64,000 nt of DNA from an uncultured Oscillospiraceae bacterium (lineage in GTDB: Bacteria; Bacillota; Clostridia; Oscillospirales; Oscillospiraceae): assembly GCA_947629795.1 (NCBI GenBank), contig CANRFC010000001.1, positions 1 through 64,000 on the forward strand, read 5' to 3'. How positions within the stretch are numbered: position 1 is the first letter of the stretch; every line of letters starts with the position of its first letter. Positions 27,634 through 36,117 of the stretch are shown piece after piece. The translations under genes and the position numbers were made by a program. Under the pieces are notes generated by a model that was not told where the DNA came from, made no database searches, and saw only the letters and a list, made by a program, of their open reading frames with translations.

Positions 27634-27688
27634 GTTTGGTATAAATCTCTCCGCATCAGTCCACATTATCCAGCAGGGAGGCGGTTAA
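27626..27688 (+). CDS. 20-residue micro-ORF, copy B
   Basis: It starts MDKFGINLSASV and ends IIQQGGG. Its ATG overlaps the integrase stop codon, GAGGGTGG lies upstream, and its final glycine codons make up the ribosome binding site for the 70-aa ORF that begins two bases later. The peptide is conserved against copy A at 24722 in spite of silent DNA changes. Confidence 0.45.
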   Translation: MDKFGINLSASVHIIQQGGG

Positions 27689-27689
27689 T

Positions 27690-27902
27690 GTGGAGATCAA
27701 AAGGGAGCCTGCCAGCAAAACAGTGGAAATATGGCTCACTCAAGTGGAAGGCCAGGATACTGCCATCCAGGCACGACTGAAACCTCTCTACAAAAAGTAC
27801 AAGGCCCAGGGTTACACGGTGGCTATCTTTTATTCCGGTACACAGGATCTGGCCACCGCCACCAGTGACCTGCTCTGTTATAACCGCAAGCATTTGGCGT
27901 AG
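27690..27902 (+). CDS. small element-associated hypothetical protein, copy B
   Basis: A 70-residue protein starting at GTG (MEIKREPASKTVEIWLTQ) with GGGAGG upstream. It is the paralogue of the 77-aa protein at 24786. The pattern KTVEIWLT..E.QD..I...LKPLY.KYKAQGYTVAIF.SG suggests a compact alpha/beta fold, but no known family is claimed. It follows the integrase and micro-ORF in a coupled arrangement and is closed by its own terminator. It is probably a conserved accessory gene of an integrative element. Confidence 0.75.
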   Translation: MEIKREPASKTVEIWLTQVEGQDTAIQARLKPLYKKYKAQGYTVAIFYSGTQDLATATSDLLCYNRKHLA

Positions 27903-27909
27903 CATTTGT

Positions 27910-27944
27910 GGAGCCGCAGGGTAGCCTGCGGCTCCATTTTGTTG
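27910..27944 (+). terminator. terminator after the 70-aa ORF
   Basis: GGAGCCGCAGG, loop GTAG, and CCTGCGGCTCC (27925-27935) are followed by ATTTTGTTGTT. Confidence 0.88.
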
Positions 27945-27973
27945 TTGTCATACCATCAAATCTATGATACAAT
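27945..27973 (+). promoter_or_regulatory. promoter of the RhuM-family gene
   Basis: TTGTCA at 27945-27950, a 17-base spacer and TACAAT at 27968-27973 form a strong sigma-A promoter about 36 bases before the ATG. It overlaps the tail of the preceding terminator. Confidence 0.75.
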
Positions 27974-28008
27974 ATTATCTAAAGAAATGAAACCGGGGGT
28001 GCATATAA

Positions 28009-29034
28009 ATGGATAACAAGCCCGTGAAATCCGGTGAGGTGTTGCTTTACAGTGACGGCAGCGGCAAGGAATTTGTCAGTGTGGTTTTTCAAGATGAGAA
28101 TTTCTGGCTGACCCAAAGCGGTATGGCCCAACTTTTTGACTGTACCCCGGAGAATGTACTCCAACACTTGAAGAATATCTACGCCGAGGAAGAACTGGAG
28201 CAGGGGGCAACTACTAAGAAATTCTTAGTAGTTCGCCAAGAGGGCACACGGCAGGTCCAGCGTAACCTGGATCACTATAATCTGGACGCCATCATCGCCG
28301 TGGGATATCGTGTTAACTCCAAAAAGGCCACCCGATTCCGCCAGTGGGCCACCAAGACGCTGAAAGAGTACATCCAAAAGGGCTTCGTCCTCAACGACGA
28401 ACTGATGAAGAACGGCAGGCCCTTTGGAAAGGACTACTTTGACGAGCTCCTGGAGCGCATTCGGGAGATCCGAGCCAGCGAGCGCCGCGCCTACCAAAAA
28501 ATTGCCGACATTTTTGAGCAGTGCAGCTACGACTACGACAAGAGCAGCGAGACAACCAAAGCCTTCTACGCTTTCGTCCAGAACAAACTCCACTACGCCG
28601 TCACCGGCAAGACGGCGGCGGAACTGATCGCCGAGCGGGCTACCCTGGACAGCCCCACCATGGGGCTCACTACCTGGAAGGCCGCCCCGGACGGGAAAAT
28701 CCTGAAAAGCGACGCCCTCATCGCCAAAAACTACCTGAACGAGAAGGAGATTTCCCGCCTCAATCGCCTGGTCACCATGTTCATCGACTACGCCGAGTTG
28801 ATGGCAGAGGATCAGCAGCTTATGAGCATGAAGGATTGGCTGGACGAGGCGGACCGCTTCCTCACAAACAACCGCCGGAAGGTGCTGGAGGGCAAGGGTA
28901 CCGTCTCCCATGATGAAGCGGTGCGGAAAGTCACTGCTGTCTACGAGGAGTTCCGTAAAAAGCAGGATGCCGACTACATCTCCGAGTTTGACCGCCAAAC
29001 TGCGAAATACCTGAAGGGTGAAACCGATGATTGA
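28009..29034 (+). CDS. RhuM-family protein
   Basis: The 341-residue protein matches the virulence RhuM family. The N-terminal winged-helix/antirepressor-like part reads FWLTQSGMAQLFDCTPENVLQHLKNIY. The family block LDHYNLDAIIAVGYRVNSKKATRFRQWATKTLKEYI follows, then a helical region and a Fic/DOC-associated C-terminal part (NKLHYAVTGKTAAELI, YLNEKEISRLNRLVTMFIDYAELMA). It has a strong promoter and GGGGGTG site. Its end overlaps the recombinase start by eight bases (ATG at 29027, TGA at 29032-29034), so the two form an operon. Despite the name, the role is unknown; RhuM genes are common on mobile elements and in defence-related clusters. The frame is intact. Confidence 0.92.
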   Translation: MDNKPVKSGEVLLYSDGSGKEFVSVVFQDENFWLTQSGMAQLFDCTPENVLQHLKNIYAEEELEQGATTKKFLVVRQEGTRQVQRNLDHYNLDAIIAVGYRVNSKKATRFRQWATKTLKEYIQKGFVLNDELMKNGRPFGKDYFDELLERIREIRASERRAYQKIADIFEQCSYDYDKSSETTKAFYAFVQNKLHYAVTGKTAAELIAERATLDSPTMGLTTWKAAPDGKILKSDALIAKNYLNEKEISRLNRLVTMFIDYAELMAEDQQLMSMKDWLDEADRFLTNNRRKVLEGKGTVSHDEAVRKVTAVYEEFRKKQDADYISEFDRQTAKYLKGETDD

Positions 29035-30795
29035 AAGATTTGACCTGGCCGGCTACTGCCGCATTTCAGTGGACGAAGAGCTGGGCCGGGACAACACCTC
29101 CATTGAAAACCAGAAGGTCATCATTGAGGACTTCGTGAAGCACAAATTCCCCGGCTCCACCCTGACTTTCTATGAGGACCGGGATAAGTCGGGCTACACC
29201 TTCGACCAGCGGCCCGGCTATCAGGTCATGCGGCAGGAGTTGATGGGCCACAAAAAGGACATCCTCATTGTCAAGGACTTCTCTCGGTTCTCCCGGCGCA
29301 ACAGCCGGGGGCTGGTGGAACTGGAGGACCTGCGGGACGCCGGTGTCCGCATTATCTCCATCGGAGACAACATCGACTTTCCAAACGATGACGACTGGCT
29401 GAAAATCCAGTTCCAATTTCTAATTAACGAGATGCCCGTCACCGACGCCAGCAAGAAGGTCAAATCGGTCATCCAGCGCCGTCAGGCCGACGGCAAGTGG
29501 ATCTGCGCCGCCCCCTACGGCTACATCGTCAACAAACACCAGGAGTTCGAGATCGTCCCCACCGAGGCCGAGATCGTCCGGGAGATCTTCCGGCTCTACA
29601 TCGACGGCTGGGGCTATAAGAAAATCGCCAACTACCTCACCGGCCGGGGTATCCCCACCCCCCGCACGGCCGAACAGCAGCGCCGGGAGGCGGAGGGCCA
29701 GGAGGTCAAGCGGCAGGCCAAGCTGACCTGGGCCATCGTAACGGTGCAGGGCATCCTGGACAACGACTTCTACATTGGCACTCTCCGCCAGGGGAAGTAC
29801 ACCTGCAGGAAGATCAACGGCAAGGACGTGAAGCGGGACGAGTTAGACCACATCGCCATCGAGCATCACCATCAGGCCATCATCGACTACCGCACCTTCG
29901 CCACCGTCCGGGCCCTGCGGGAGACCCGCTCTACCGCCCACTACCGGGGCCAAAAGAAGTATGACAATGTCTATTCTGGATTTCTTTTCTGCGGGGACTG
30001 CGGCTCCCCCATGTTCGCCATGAGCCGCCAGGAAATTAAGGACGCATACCGCTGCGGGGAGTACCACCGCCGGGGCCTGAAGGGCTGCACCAGCCACCAC
30101 ATCCGGGTGGACAAGAGCTGGACGAGCTGCTGAAAATCTATGTCCGCAAGGTGAAGGACAACTCCGCCGCCATGCTGGATCGTCTCAACGCCGACCTTGC
30201 CAAGGAACAGGAGGATGTGGCAGAGACCGAGCAGGCTGCCGTCCATTTGGAGGAAGTTCTGGCCGACCTGCAGGAGGAGTTGAAAGCCACCAAACGCCAA
30301 CACATCCGGGACATTATGAAGCACCCGGAGCAGGAGGAGACTCTGGAGGAAACCTACAACGAACTGGAATCCGACCTTCTCCACCGCATGGAGGGTATCC
30401 AGAACCAGATCGCCATGACCCAGGACAAGCGCAACACCATCATTCGGGTGAACCGGGCGGCCAAGACGGCCTTGGATGTCTTTGACGACATTCTGAACAA
30501 GCCCAAGCTGGACCGGAACGACCTCCAACTCATCATCGAGAAGATCAGGGTCTACGAGGACCACATAGAAGTCCAGCTCAAGGCCGACATCGACAGCATT
30601 CTCCGCTGCGGGGAACTGCCGGAGGAATTCACTGAGGAACAGCCCAAGGCAGTGGCAGCTATGGCCCCTGTCAGCCTGGACAGGCCGGAAAAGGCCAAGC
30701 CCTATGAAATACAGATCATCCAGGAGAGCGACAAGCACCGGGGCAAGGTTTTCACTGTCAAGGTTATCAGTAACGGCGAGCCTTGCCGAAATTGA
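29027..30795 (+). pseudogene. large serine recombinase, single frameshift
   Basis: The gene encodes a TndX/TnpX-like recombinase: resolvase domain with catalytic serine (GYCRISVDEE) and DFSRFSRRNSR; recombinase domain (APYGYIVNK, YKKIANYLTGRGIPTP); zinc ribbon (CGDCGSPMF); and a coiled-coil/DUF4368-type C-terminus. The frame breaks at 30113-30117, where AAGAG appears to carry a duplicated AG: the first frame ends WTSC at 30133, while LDELLKIYVRKVKDNS continues two bases out of frame to the TGA at 30793-30795. Restoring the frame would give about 588 residues. Either a recent inactivating indel or an assembly error would explain it. Confidence 0.88.
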
Positions 30796-30818
30796 CCGGC
30801 AAGGCTCGATTATTTTTG
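30778..30818 (+). terminator. terminator overlapping the recombinase stop
   Basis: GAGCCTTGCC pairs with GGCAAGGCTC (30798-30807), followed by GATTATTTTTG. The stop codon lies in the loop region, so it ends the RhuM-recombinase operon. Confidence 0.85.
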
Positions 30819-30826
30819 TAAAATGT

Positions 30827-31453
30827 TCACTCCCGGCGCACTTTTACGAGCAGCAGGCGTCCCTCCCGGACTGTGATCTCTGCCTTTTTTCCCGGGAGCA
30901 CCTCATTGCTGATACAGTACTGATACTCGCAGGTGATCTCCCCGTTCTCCAGCGGGTACTTGGCGTTTCTCACGGTGATCCCCCTTGCCGTCCCGCTGAT
31001 ATTCAGCAGGGAGAAAAAGCCATAGCTGTCTTCCACCCGGGCCGGCCCGGAGGAGACGATCCGGAGCTCCGAATAGTCGTCCAGCGCAGCCGCTTTGCAC
31101 CCCGCAGCGTCCAGCATCAAGAGGATGGACACATTCCCCAGCGTATGATCCAGCCGGCCGCCGATCACGCCCACCAGCAGGAAATCGGTAAAGCCTCTCG
31201 CCAGGGCTTCCTTTACCGCAAACACCGTATCGGTATCGTCCTTTTCACAGGGGAGCACGATGGTCTCTATGTCCAGATGGGGATCTTCGTGGGAATCAAA
31301 ATCCCCGACGATCAGGTCAGGCACGATGCCAAGTCCCTCCCGGTGCTTCAGCCCGCTGTCGCAGCAGACATAGAAGTCATCCTTCCCGAGCTTTTCCCGG
31401 ATCAGATCATAGCGGCCGATGTCCGCCCCGCCGATAATGACACATCGATTCAT
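30827..31453 (-). CDS. thiN: thiamine pyrophosphokinase
   Basis: The 208-residue enzyme transfers pyrophosphate from ATP to thiamine, giving thiamine pyrophosphate. Family motifs are CDSGLKH, VPDLIVGDFDSHE, EKDDTDT and GVIGGRLDHTLGN in the N-terminal catalytic domain, and a C-terminal beta domain (LLNISGTARGITVRNAKYPL) that forms the thiamine pocket. Length is typical of bacterial ThiN. It is the last gene of the operon, ten bases after tenA, with only a weak GGTGATT site, so it may depend on coupling. It completes the salvage route from thiamine to cofactor. Confidence 0.94.
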   Translation of the reverse strand: MNRCVIIGGADIGRYDLIREKLGKDDFYVCCDSGLKHREGLGIVPDLIVGDFDSHEDPHLDIETIVLPCEKDDTDTVFAVKEALARGFTDFLLVGVIGGRLDHTLGNVSILLMLDAAGCKAAALDDYSELRIVSSGPARVEDSYGFFSLLNISGTARGITVRNAKYPLENGEITCEYQYCISNEVLPGKKAEITVREGRLLLVKVRRE

Positions 31454-31463
31454 CTAATCACCC

Positions 31464-32126
31464 TCAGTCCCGCTCATACCACGCCATATCCCAGAAAGCC
31501 GCCTCATAGCGGGAACAGGCCACAAAGACTTCCTCCAGATACTTCAGCTGCGCCTCGGTATAGTCTGCAGTCAGCCGGTCCAGCGTCTCCATCAGGATCA
31601 CATTGTTTCCGGTATAGCGCTCGGTGATATAGCCGCGCACCCATCTTCCATAGACCGGGTGATTCGGCGCATCGGGGACCTCCTCCACGATCCTTGCGGC
31701 GATCACCTCATAGCTGTAAGCGCAGGAGAGGATCGCCGTCAGGATCTCGGCCTCCCCGCCTTCATAGGCCACACGCAGCATATAGGAGGTGTAGGAGCGG
31801 TTGTCCTGCGCGATAGGCGTACTTTCCAGCTCCTCCCGGGAGATGCCCAGGTCGGTCATATATCCGTTGTGGACATTGACCTCTCCGCCCAGGATCGCCT
31901 GAATGTACTTTGCAAACAAGTTCATGGTCGCCACGCTTTTGCTCTTGGCAACGCCAATGCCGAAGACCTTGGTATAGTCCATCAGGTACCAGTAGTCCTG
32001 GATCATATAGCGGCGGAACTTCCGAATGTCCAGCGTTCCGTGCTTCAGCCCCTCCACAAAGGGGTGGGTGTGATAGCCCGCCCAGATCTCCTCCGCCGCC
32101 TTCAGCAGCCGCTCCGATGTCTTCAT
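31464..32126 (-). CDS. tenA: aminopyrimidine aminohydrolase / thiaminase II
   Basis: TenA-family protein of 220 residues, all-helical. It hydrolyses degraded thiamine products such as aminomethyl-HMP to HMP for reuse. Visible family features: HPFVEGLKHGTLDIRKFRRYMIQDYWYL, the active-site cysteine in SCAYSYEVIA, and YGRWVRGYI near the end. The ATG at 32126 has GGGAGGAG and overlaps the stop of the preceding ThiT gene (ATGA). The longer open frame is only antisense overlap. It feeds HMP to ThiD in the same operon. Confidence 0.93.
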   Translation of the reverse strand: MKTSERLLKAAEEIWAGYHTHPFVEGLKHGTLDIRKFRRYMIQDYWYLMDYTKVFGIGVAKSKSVATMNLFAKYIQAILGGEVNVHNGYMTDLGISREELESTPIAQDNRSYTSYMLRVAYEGGEAEILTAILSCAYSYEVIAARIVEEVPDAPNHPVYGRWVRGYITERYTGNNVILMETLDRLTADYTEAQLKYLEEVFVACSRYEAAFWDMAWYERD

Positions 32127-32737
32127 TTTGCTCCTCCCTTTCCGCTTACCGCCCGCTGCAGAACGCCCAGCGGCAGCATGGACACGATCAAAATACTCAG
32201 GACGCCCTCCGGCAGCCGGGAGGAGAGGTTGAAGGCCAGGCTGTAACCCCATGCGCCCCAGCCATCCCACGCGTTCTGAGAGTAGAAGATCACCCCGCTG
32301 AGCACGTGCCCGCAGATGCGCAGAAGCACGGCGAGGGACATACCCATGACCGCCTTCCACTTTTTATCGCTCCCGAAGGCCCCCGCATAGCCCAGGCAGG
32401 AAAAACAGACCAGCTGCTGCACGAAGATCTGCGCCCAGTGGACGGCCTGCCATCCCGGAATGAGGATCATCACCAGGAGGCCGCAGATCCAGCCTGCAAG
32501 CATGGCGAGCCGGTGATCGTAGATCAGGGCCAGGACCATCAGCGGGATCCAGGACCCGCAGGTGATATTGGAGCCGGTGGGCAGAGGGATCCGGATACCG
32601 GCCAGCACCACCGTAACGGCACATACCGCGCCGCCCAACGCCAGGTCCCGGGCACTGAGCCGGAGCCCCCTGCACATCCATATCGTCAGGATCAAATATC
32701 CCACCGCAAACACGGCGGTCATCACAGCCGTTATCAT
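32123..32737 (-). CDS. thiT: ECF-type thiamine transporter S component (ThiT-like)
   Basis: The 204-residue protein has about six hydrophobic helices. It carries ThiT hallmarks: GSNITCGSWIPLMVLALIYD, then GWQAVHWAQIFVQQLVCFSCLGYAGAF, and RICGHVLSGVIFYSQ with a later YSLAFNLSSRLPE, the region that holds thiamine in known ThiT structures. The S component needs the shared EcfA1A2T module, which is not in the window. It overlaps thiD upstream and tenA downstream by four bases each. Uptake of thiamine is the likely role; another thiamine-related substrate is possible. Confidence 0.85.
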   Translation of the reverse strand: MITAVMTAVFAVGYLILTIWMCRGLRLSARDLALGGAVCAVTVVLAGIRIPLPTGSNITCGSWIPLMVLALIYDHRLAMLAGWICGLLVMILIPGWQAVHWAQIFVQQLVCFSCLGYAGAFGSDKKWKAVMGMSLAVLLRICGHVLSGVIFYSQNAWDGWGAWGYSLAFNLSSRLPEGVLSILIVSMLPLGVLQRAVSGKGGAK

Positions 32738-33531
32738 CTCACAAACCTGCCGTTCAGATCAAAGAGGTGGTCCATAGGGCCGCGGCCGCGGCCCAGGTCC
32801 AGCTGGGCCGCCAACGCGCCGGAGATGTACTCCTTTGCCAGGCGCACCGCATCCTCCAGTCCTTTTCCCTTTGCCAGATTGGAGGCAATGGCACTGGAGA
32901 GCGTGCAGCCGGTGCCGTGGGTATTGGGGTTGTTGATGCGTACGCCCCGGAACCAGCGGCCCGCGCCGTCCTTCCAAAGGAGGTCGTTGGCGTCGTTCAG
33001 ATCATGCCCGCCCTTGCAGAGCACCGCACAGTGGTACTGCTCGCTGATGAGCCGAGCAGCAGTCTCCATGTCGGCGGGGGTCCGGATGTCCATCTCCGCA
33101 AGGATCTCAGCCTCCGGTATATTGGGCGTGACCACTTCCGCCAGATGCAGCAGCTCCGCTTTCAGCGTCTCCACGGCGTCCTCCTGCAGCAGGCGGGAGC
33201 CGGAGGTGGACACCATCACCGGGTCGACCACGATGTGGCGGGCCTCATATTGGCACAGCTTCTGTGAAATGACACGGATCAGCTCCGCCGAGGATACCAT
33301 GCCGATCTTGACCGCATCGGGGAAGATGTCGGTAAATACGGCGTCCAGCTGTGCGGCAAGGAATTCGGGGGTAGAGTCCAAAATGTCTGTGACGCCGGTG
33401 GTATTCTGGGCAGTCAGGGCGGTTATTGCGCTCATGGCATATACGCCGTGGGCGCACATCGTCTTGATATCTGCCTGGATCCCGGCGCCTCCGCTGCAGT
33501 CGCTGCCTGCAATGGTCAATGCTGTTTTCAT
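32734..33531 (-). CDS. thiD: hydroxymethylpyrimidine (phosphate) kinase
   Basis: The 265-residue ribokinase-fold enzyme phosphorylates HMP and HMP-phosphate to HMP-pyrophosphate. Motifs: TIAGSDCSGGAGIQADIKT at the start, VDPVMVSTSG, TPNIPEAEIL, CKGGHD and the anion-hole NPNTHGTGCTLSSAIA with the catalytic aspartate position replaced by the usual GTGC context. It is bifunctional in most bacteria. A 100-base gap separates it from thiE upstream, the largest inside the operon, with no terminator seen there. Confidence 0.95.
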   Translation of the reverse strand: MKTALTIAGSDCSGGAGIQADIKTMCAHGVYAMSAITALTAQNTTGVTDILDSTPEFLAAQLDAVFTDIFPDAVKIGMVSSAELIRVISQKLCQYEARHIVVDPVMVSTSGSRLLQEDAVETLKAELLHLAEVVTPNIPEAEILAEMDIRTPADMETAARLISEQYHCAVLCKGGHDLNDANDLLWKDGAGRWFRGVRINNPNTHGTGCTLSSAIASNLAKGKGLEDAVRLAKEYISGALAAQLDLGRGRGPMDHLFDLNGRFVR

Positions 33532-33631
33532 GTGTTTGACTCCTTTCCAATTTCAGCATTGTTTTATTATGCGGCACAAGGTGGTGCCCCCAATGTGCCG
33601 CCTGAGGACCTCAGTTATTTTCCGATAAGCA

Positions 33632-34276
33632 TCACGCCTTTGCTCCTATTCCCAGCTCTCTCGCCCGATCGCGAAGGTCCATCGCGGCCTGCTTCGGATC
33701 CGCTGCTTTCATGATCGCGGAGACCACGCAGATACCGGCGATGGGGATGCCCTGAAGCACATGGATATTGTCCTTGTTCAGCCCGCCTATGGCATTGACG
33801 GGGATGGGGACCGCCCGGCAGATCTCCCGCAGGGTCTCCGTGGAGGTCAGGACGGTCTTGACCTTGGTGGTGGTGGGATAGATGGCGCCCACGCCCAGAT
33901 AATCTGCCCCCTGCTCATAGGCCTCCAGCGCCTGAGGGACCGTCTTCGCCGTTGCGCCGACGATCATCTCTTCGCCCGCGATCCGTCTGGCAAGGCCAAT
34001 GGGCATATCGCTCTGCCCCAGATGGACCCCCTCCGCACCGATGGCCATGGCCACATCCAGCCGGTCATCCACGATCAAGGGCACGCCCCAGCGCAGGGCA
34101 AGCTCATGGGTCTTCTGCGCAAGGGAGAGGTACTCCCGCGTGGATTTTTCCTTTTCCCGGATCTGCAACAGCGTAATGCCGCCCTGAAGTGCCGCCTCGG
34201 TCCGGGCCAGAAACGTCTCCTCGCTGAGCCCGGTGCTGTCGGTGATGAAATACAGGCTGGTGTCAAGGTCCTTCAA
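33632..34276 (-). CDS. thiE: thiamine-phosphate synthase
   Basis: The 214-residue TIM-barrel enzyme joins HMP-pyrophosphate and thiazole phosphate into thiamine phosphate. Visible are LLQIREKEKSTREY, VPLIVDDRLDVA, GVHLGQSD, VGATAKT, GADYLGVGAIYPTTTK and VNAIGGLNKDN, all family blocks. The start is a TTG at 34276: GGAGGAG lies seven bases upstream, no ATG or GTG fits, and the site is inside the last codons of thiM (14-base overlap), so translation is probably coupled and possibly limited by the weak start. Confidence 0.94.
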   Translation of the reverse strand: MKDLDTSLYFITDSTGLSEETFLARTEAALQGGITLLQIREKEKSTREYLSLAQKTHELALRWGVPLIVDDRLDVAMAIGAEGVHLGQSDMPIGLARRIAGEEMIVGATAKTVPQALEAYEQGADYLGVGAIYPTTTKVKTVLTSTETLREICRAVPIPVNAIGGLNKDNIHVLQGIPIAGICVVSAIMKAADPKQAAMDLRDRARELGIGAKA

Positions 34277-35072
34277 TTCCGATCTCCTCCATGTCCATGT
34301 ATTGTTCTATGTCCCCATCCGTCACAGTCGAGAGCGCGTCCATCAGCCCCACCATAAAGCTGCCGGTGCCGCGGTCTGTTTTAGCAAGCTGGCCGCAGAT
34401 GCCCAGCATCACGCAGGCGGTGACCACGGCGTCCATATCCGGCTGGACCGACAGGTAGGCCGCCGCCAGCGCGCCCAGCATACAGCCGGTCCCGGTGATC
34501 CGGGAGAGCTGCGGGGTGCCGTTTTTGATGTGGATCAGGCGGGAGCCGTCGGTGATGATATCTACCTTGCCGCTGGCAAGGATCACCGTATGACAGGTGC
34601 GCGCCAATTCCGCGGCAGCCCGGTCCATCACCCGCTCGTCCAGCCCGGGATCCGCATCCACCCCGGAGGAGCAGTAGTCCTCCCGGAGCAGCGCGTTGAT
34701 CTCAGAGTAGTTCCCCTTGAGCACCGTCGGCCTCGTTGTCTTTATCATCCCGCAGACATAGTCCCGGCGCATTTGGGAGCAGGCCACGCCCACCGCATCC
34801 AGAAGGATGGGGATCTGTCTCCCGGCCGCCGCCCGGGCGGAGATCTCCATGGAGGTCATCCGCGCATCCGTGATGTTTCCGAGATTCAGCATCAGCGCCC
34901 GGGCGGAATCCGTGATCTCCCGGACCTCCTTCGGATGCTCCGCCATGATGGGGCGGGCGCCCACGGCAAGGATCGCATTGGCGCACTGGTTGATGGAAAT
35001 GGGATTTGTGATGCAATGGATCAACGGGGCCTGCGCCCTTACCTTCTCACGGATCTTATGAATGCGCTGCAT
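34263..35072 (-). CDS. thiM: hydroxyethylthiazole kinase
   Basis: A 269-residue ThiM that phosphorylates the salvaged thiazole alcohol THZ. Motifs: PLIHCITNPISINQCANAIL at the N-terminus, GARPIMAEHP, LNLGN, LDAVGVACS, LKGNYSEI and the ATP/phosphate loop RITGTGCMLGALAAAYL. Its ATG at 35072 lies inside the end of the thiW gene (17-base overlap). Together with ThiW it forms the thiazole uptake-and-trapping branch of the operon. Confidence 0.95.
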   Translation of the reverse strand: MQRIHKIREKVRAQAPLIHCITNPISINQCANAILAVGARPIMAEHPKEVREITDSARALMLNLGNITDARMTSMEISARAAAGRQIPILLDAVGVACSQMRRDYVCGMIKTTRPTVLKGNYSEINALLREDYCSSGVDADPGLDERVMDRAAAELARTCHTVILASGKVDIITDGSRLIHIKNGTPQLSRITGTGCMLGALAAAYLSVQPDMDAVVTACVMLGICGQLAKTDRGTGSFMVGLMDALSTVTDGDIEQYMDMEEIGIEGP

Positions 35073-35784
35073 CGGTCGTTTTCACCTTCCTGACGATATA
35101 GTAAATGATCGCCGCCACGATACAAGCTCCCAGCGCAGCATAGGACAGGATATCCCAGACCGGACCGGCCAGCTCGAAGATCCCGGCTGCCAGCTTGATC
35201 ACGACAAAGAGGATGGCGCCGAAAGCCGCAATGGTCAGCGCATCAGAGAACACGCTGCTTTTATCGGTATAGCTCCTGGAGTCCAATTTGGTTTGGATCT
35301 GGGCCAGCATCCCGTTGGCGGCAAACTTGCGCAGGAAGACATAGGCAATGCTTCCCCCGATCAGCGTACCGCAGATGAAGGAGGGGACATAGAACAGCCA
35401 GCTCAGCCCCTCCTTCCCCCACAGGAAGGTCATGACCGGGTAGGACACGATGGCCCCAATGATACCGGTGCCGATGATCTCGCCGATCACCGCGCAGATG
35501 ATCTTCCCCTTGGACAGCCGGTAAAACACCCCGGACAAAAACGCGCCGAAGATGGCGCCGGTCAGGGCGAGGGGCGGGATGGCCATGGTGGCCATCCGGA
35601 TGATGCCGATCAGTGTGGCACAGACCAGAGAATACCACGGGCCCAGGAAGACCGAGCAGACGATGTTGATGAAGTGCGCCATGGGGCACATGCCCTCGAC
35701 CCGGAGGATGGGGGAGATCACAACGCCCAGGGCGATGAGCATGGAGAGCACCGTCAGCTTCAGCACACGTTTTGAGTTTTTCAC
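35056..35784 (-). CDS. thiW: ECF transporter S component ThiW with C-terminal extension
   Basis: Thiazole-precursor S component. The first 160 residues follow the ThiW family (LSMLIALGVVISPILRVEGM, CPMAHFINIVCSVFLGPWYSL, ALTGAIFGAFLSGVFYRLS, GEIIGTGIIGAIVSYPVM). The remaining about 75 residues add two extra membrane segments (ALTIAAFGAILFVVIKLAAG, LGACIVAAIIYYIV) not expected in this family of about 160 residues. I used the GTG at 35784, which has AGAGGCG and directly precedes the conserved part. An ATG at 35844 with AGAGGAG would add 20 residues of unrelated sequence and is a real alternative. It is the first gene after the TPP riboswitch and needs the shared ECF module for energy. Confidence 0.88.
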   Translation of the reverse strand: MKNSKRVLKLTVLSMLIALGVVISPILRVEGMCPMAHFINIVCSVFLGPWYSLVCATLIGIIRMATMAIPPLALTGAIFGAFLSGVFYRLSKGKIICAVIGEIIGTGIIGAIVSYPVMTFLWGKEGLSWLFYVPSFICGTLIGGSIAYVFLRKFAANGMLAQIQTKLDSRSYTDKSSVFSDALTIAAFGAILFVVIKLAAGIFELAGPVWDILSYAALGACIVAAIIYYIVRKVKTTDAAHS

Positions 35785-35949
35785 TTGGATCGCCTCTTTC
35801 GTATTTGATACGAAGCAACAAACTTCGCCCGGTCGAGAATCCATTTTCTCCTCTCACCCCGAAACACGGGTTCCCATCGCAAATTACAAGACACAAGGCG
35901 CTCCCCTTCTATCCGCCCGAAACCACTCGGGATAGGTCTCCCACATCCT

Positions 35950-35999
35950 CTCTTTCAGAAAAAACAAAACGGAAGTTACCCCTGATCCGGGTAACTTCC
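35950..35999 (-). terminator. riboswitch-controlled terminator of the thi operon
   Basis: On the minus strand GGAAGTTACCC, a 7-base loop and GGGTAACTTCC are followed by GTTTTGTTTTTTCTG. It lies 15 bases after the TPP aptamer and before thiW, so it is the expression platform for transcription attenuation. Confidence 0.9.
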
Positions 36000-36014
36000 G
36001 CAGCATGCGTAACA

Positions 36015-36102
36015 CAGGCGTCCCTACGTTGGCATTATCCAAATCAGGTTATCGGTCGAAGGTCACACCTTCCTCTCAGCCTGTCACACAAGCTCCCGTC
36101 TG
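36015..36102 (-). promoter_or_regulatory. TPP riboswitch (THI element)
   Basis: On the minus strand the aptamer shows the conserved GGCTGAGAGG, then GACCGATAACCTGATTTGG and ATAATGCCAACGTAGGGA, which are the two TPP-contacting halves. The closing helix is CAG-CG with CG-CTG at 36102-36097 and 36020-36015. Binding of thiamine pyrophosphate should favour the downstream terminator and switch off uptake and salvage genes. Confidence 0.95.
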
Positions 36103-36117
36103 TTCAATTGTGCTTTT

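Noticed and set aside
30151-30795. Separate gene for the 214-codon frame after the recombinase
   Set aside because: It is the out-of-frame C-terminal coiled coil of the same recombinase; it lacks its own start signals.
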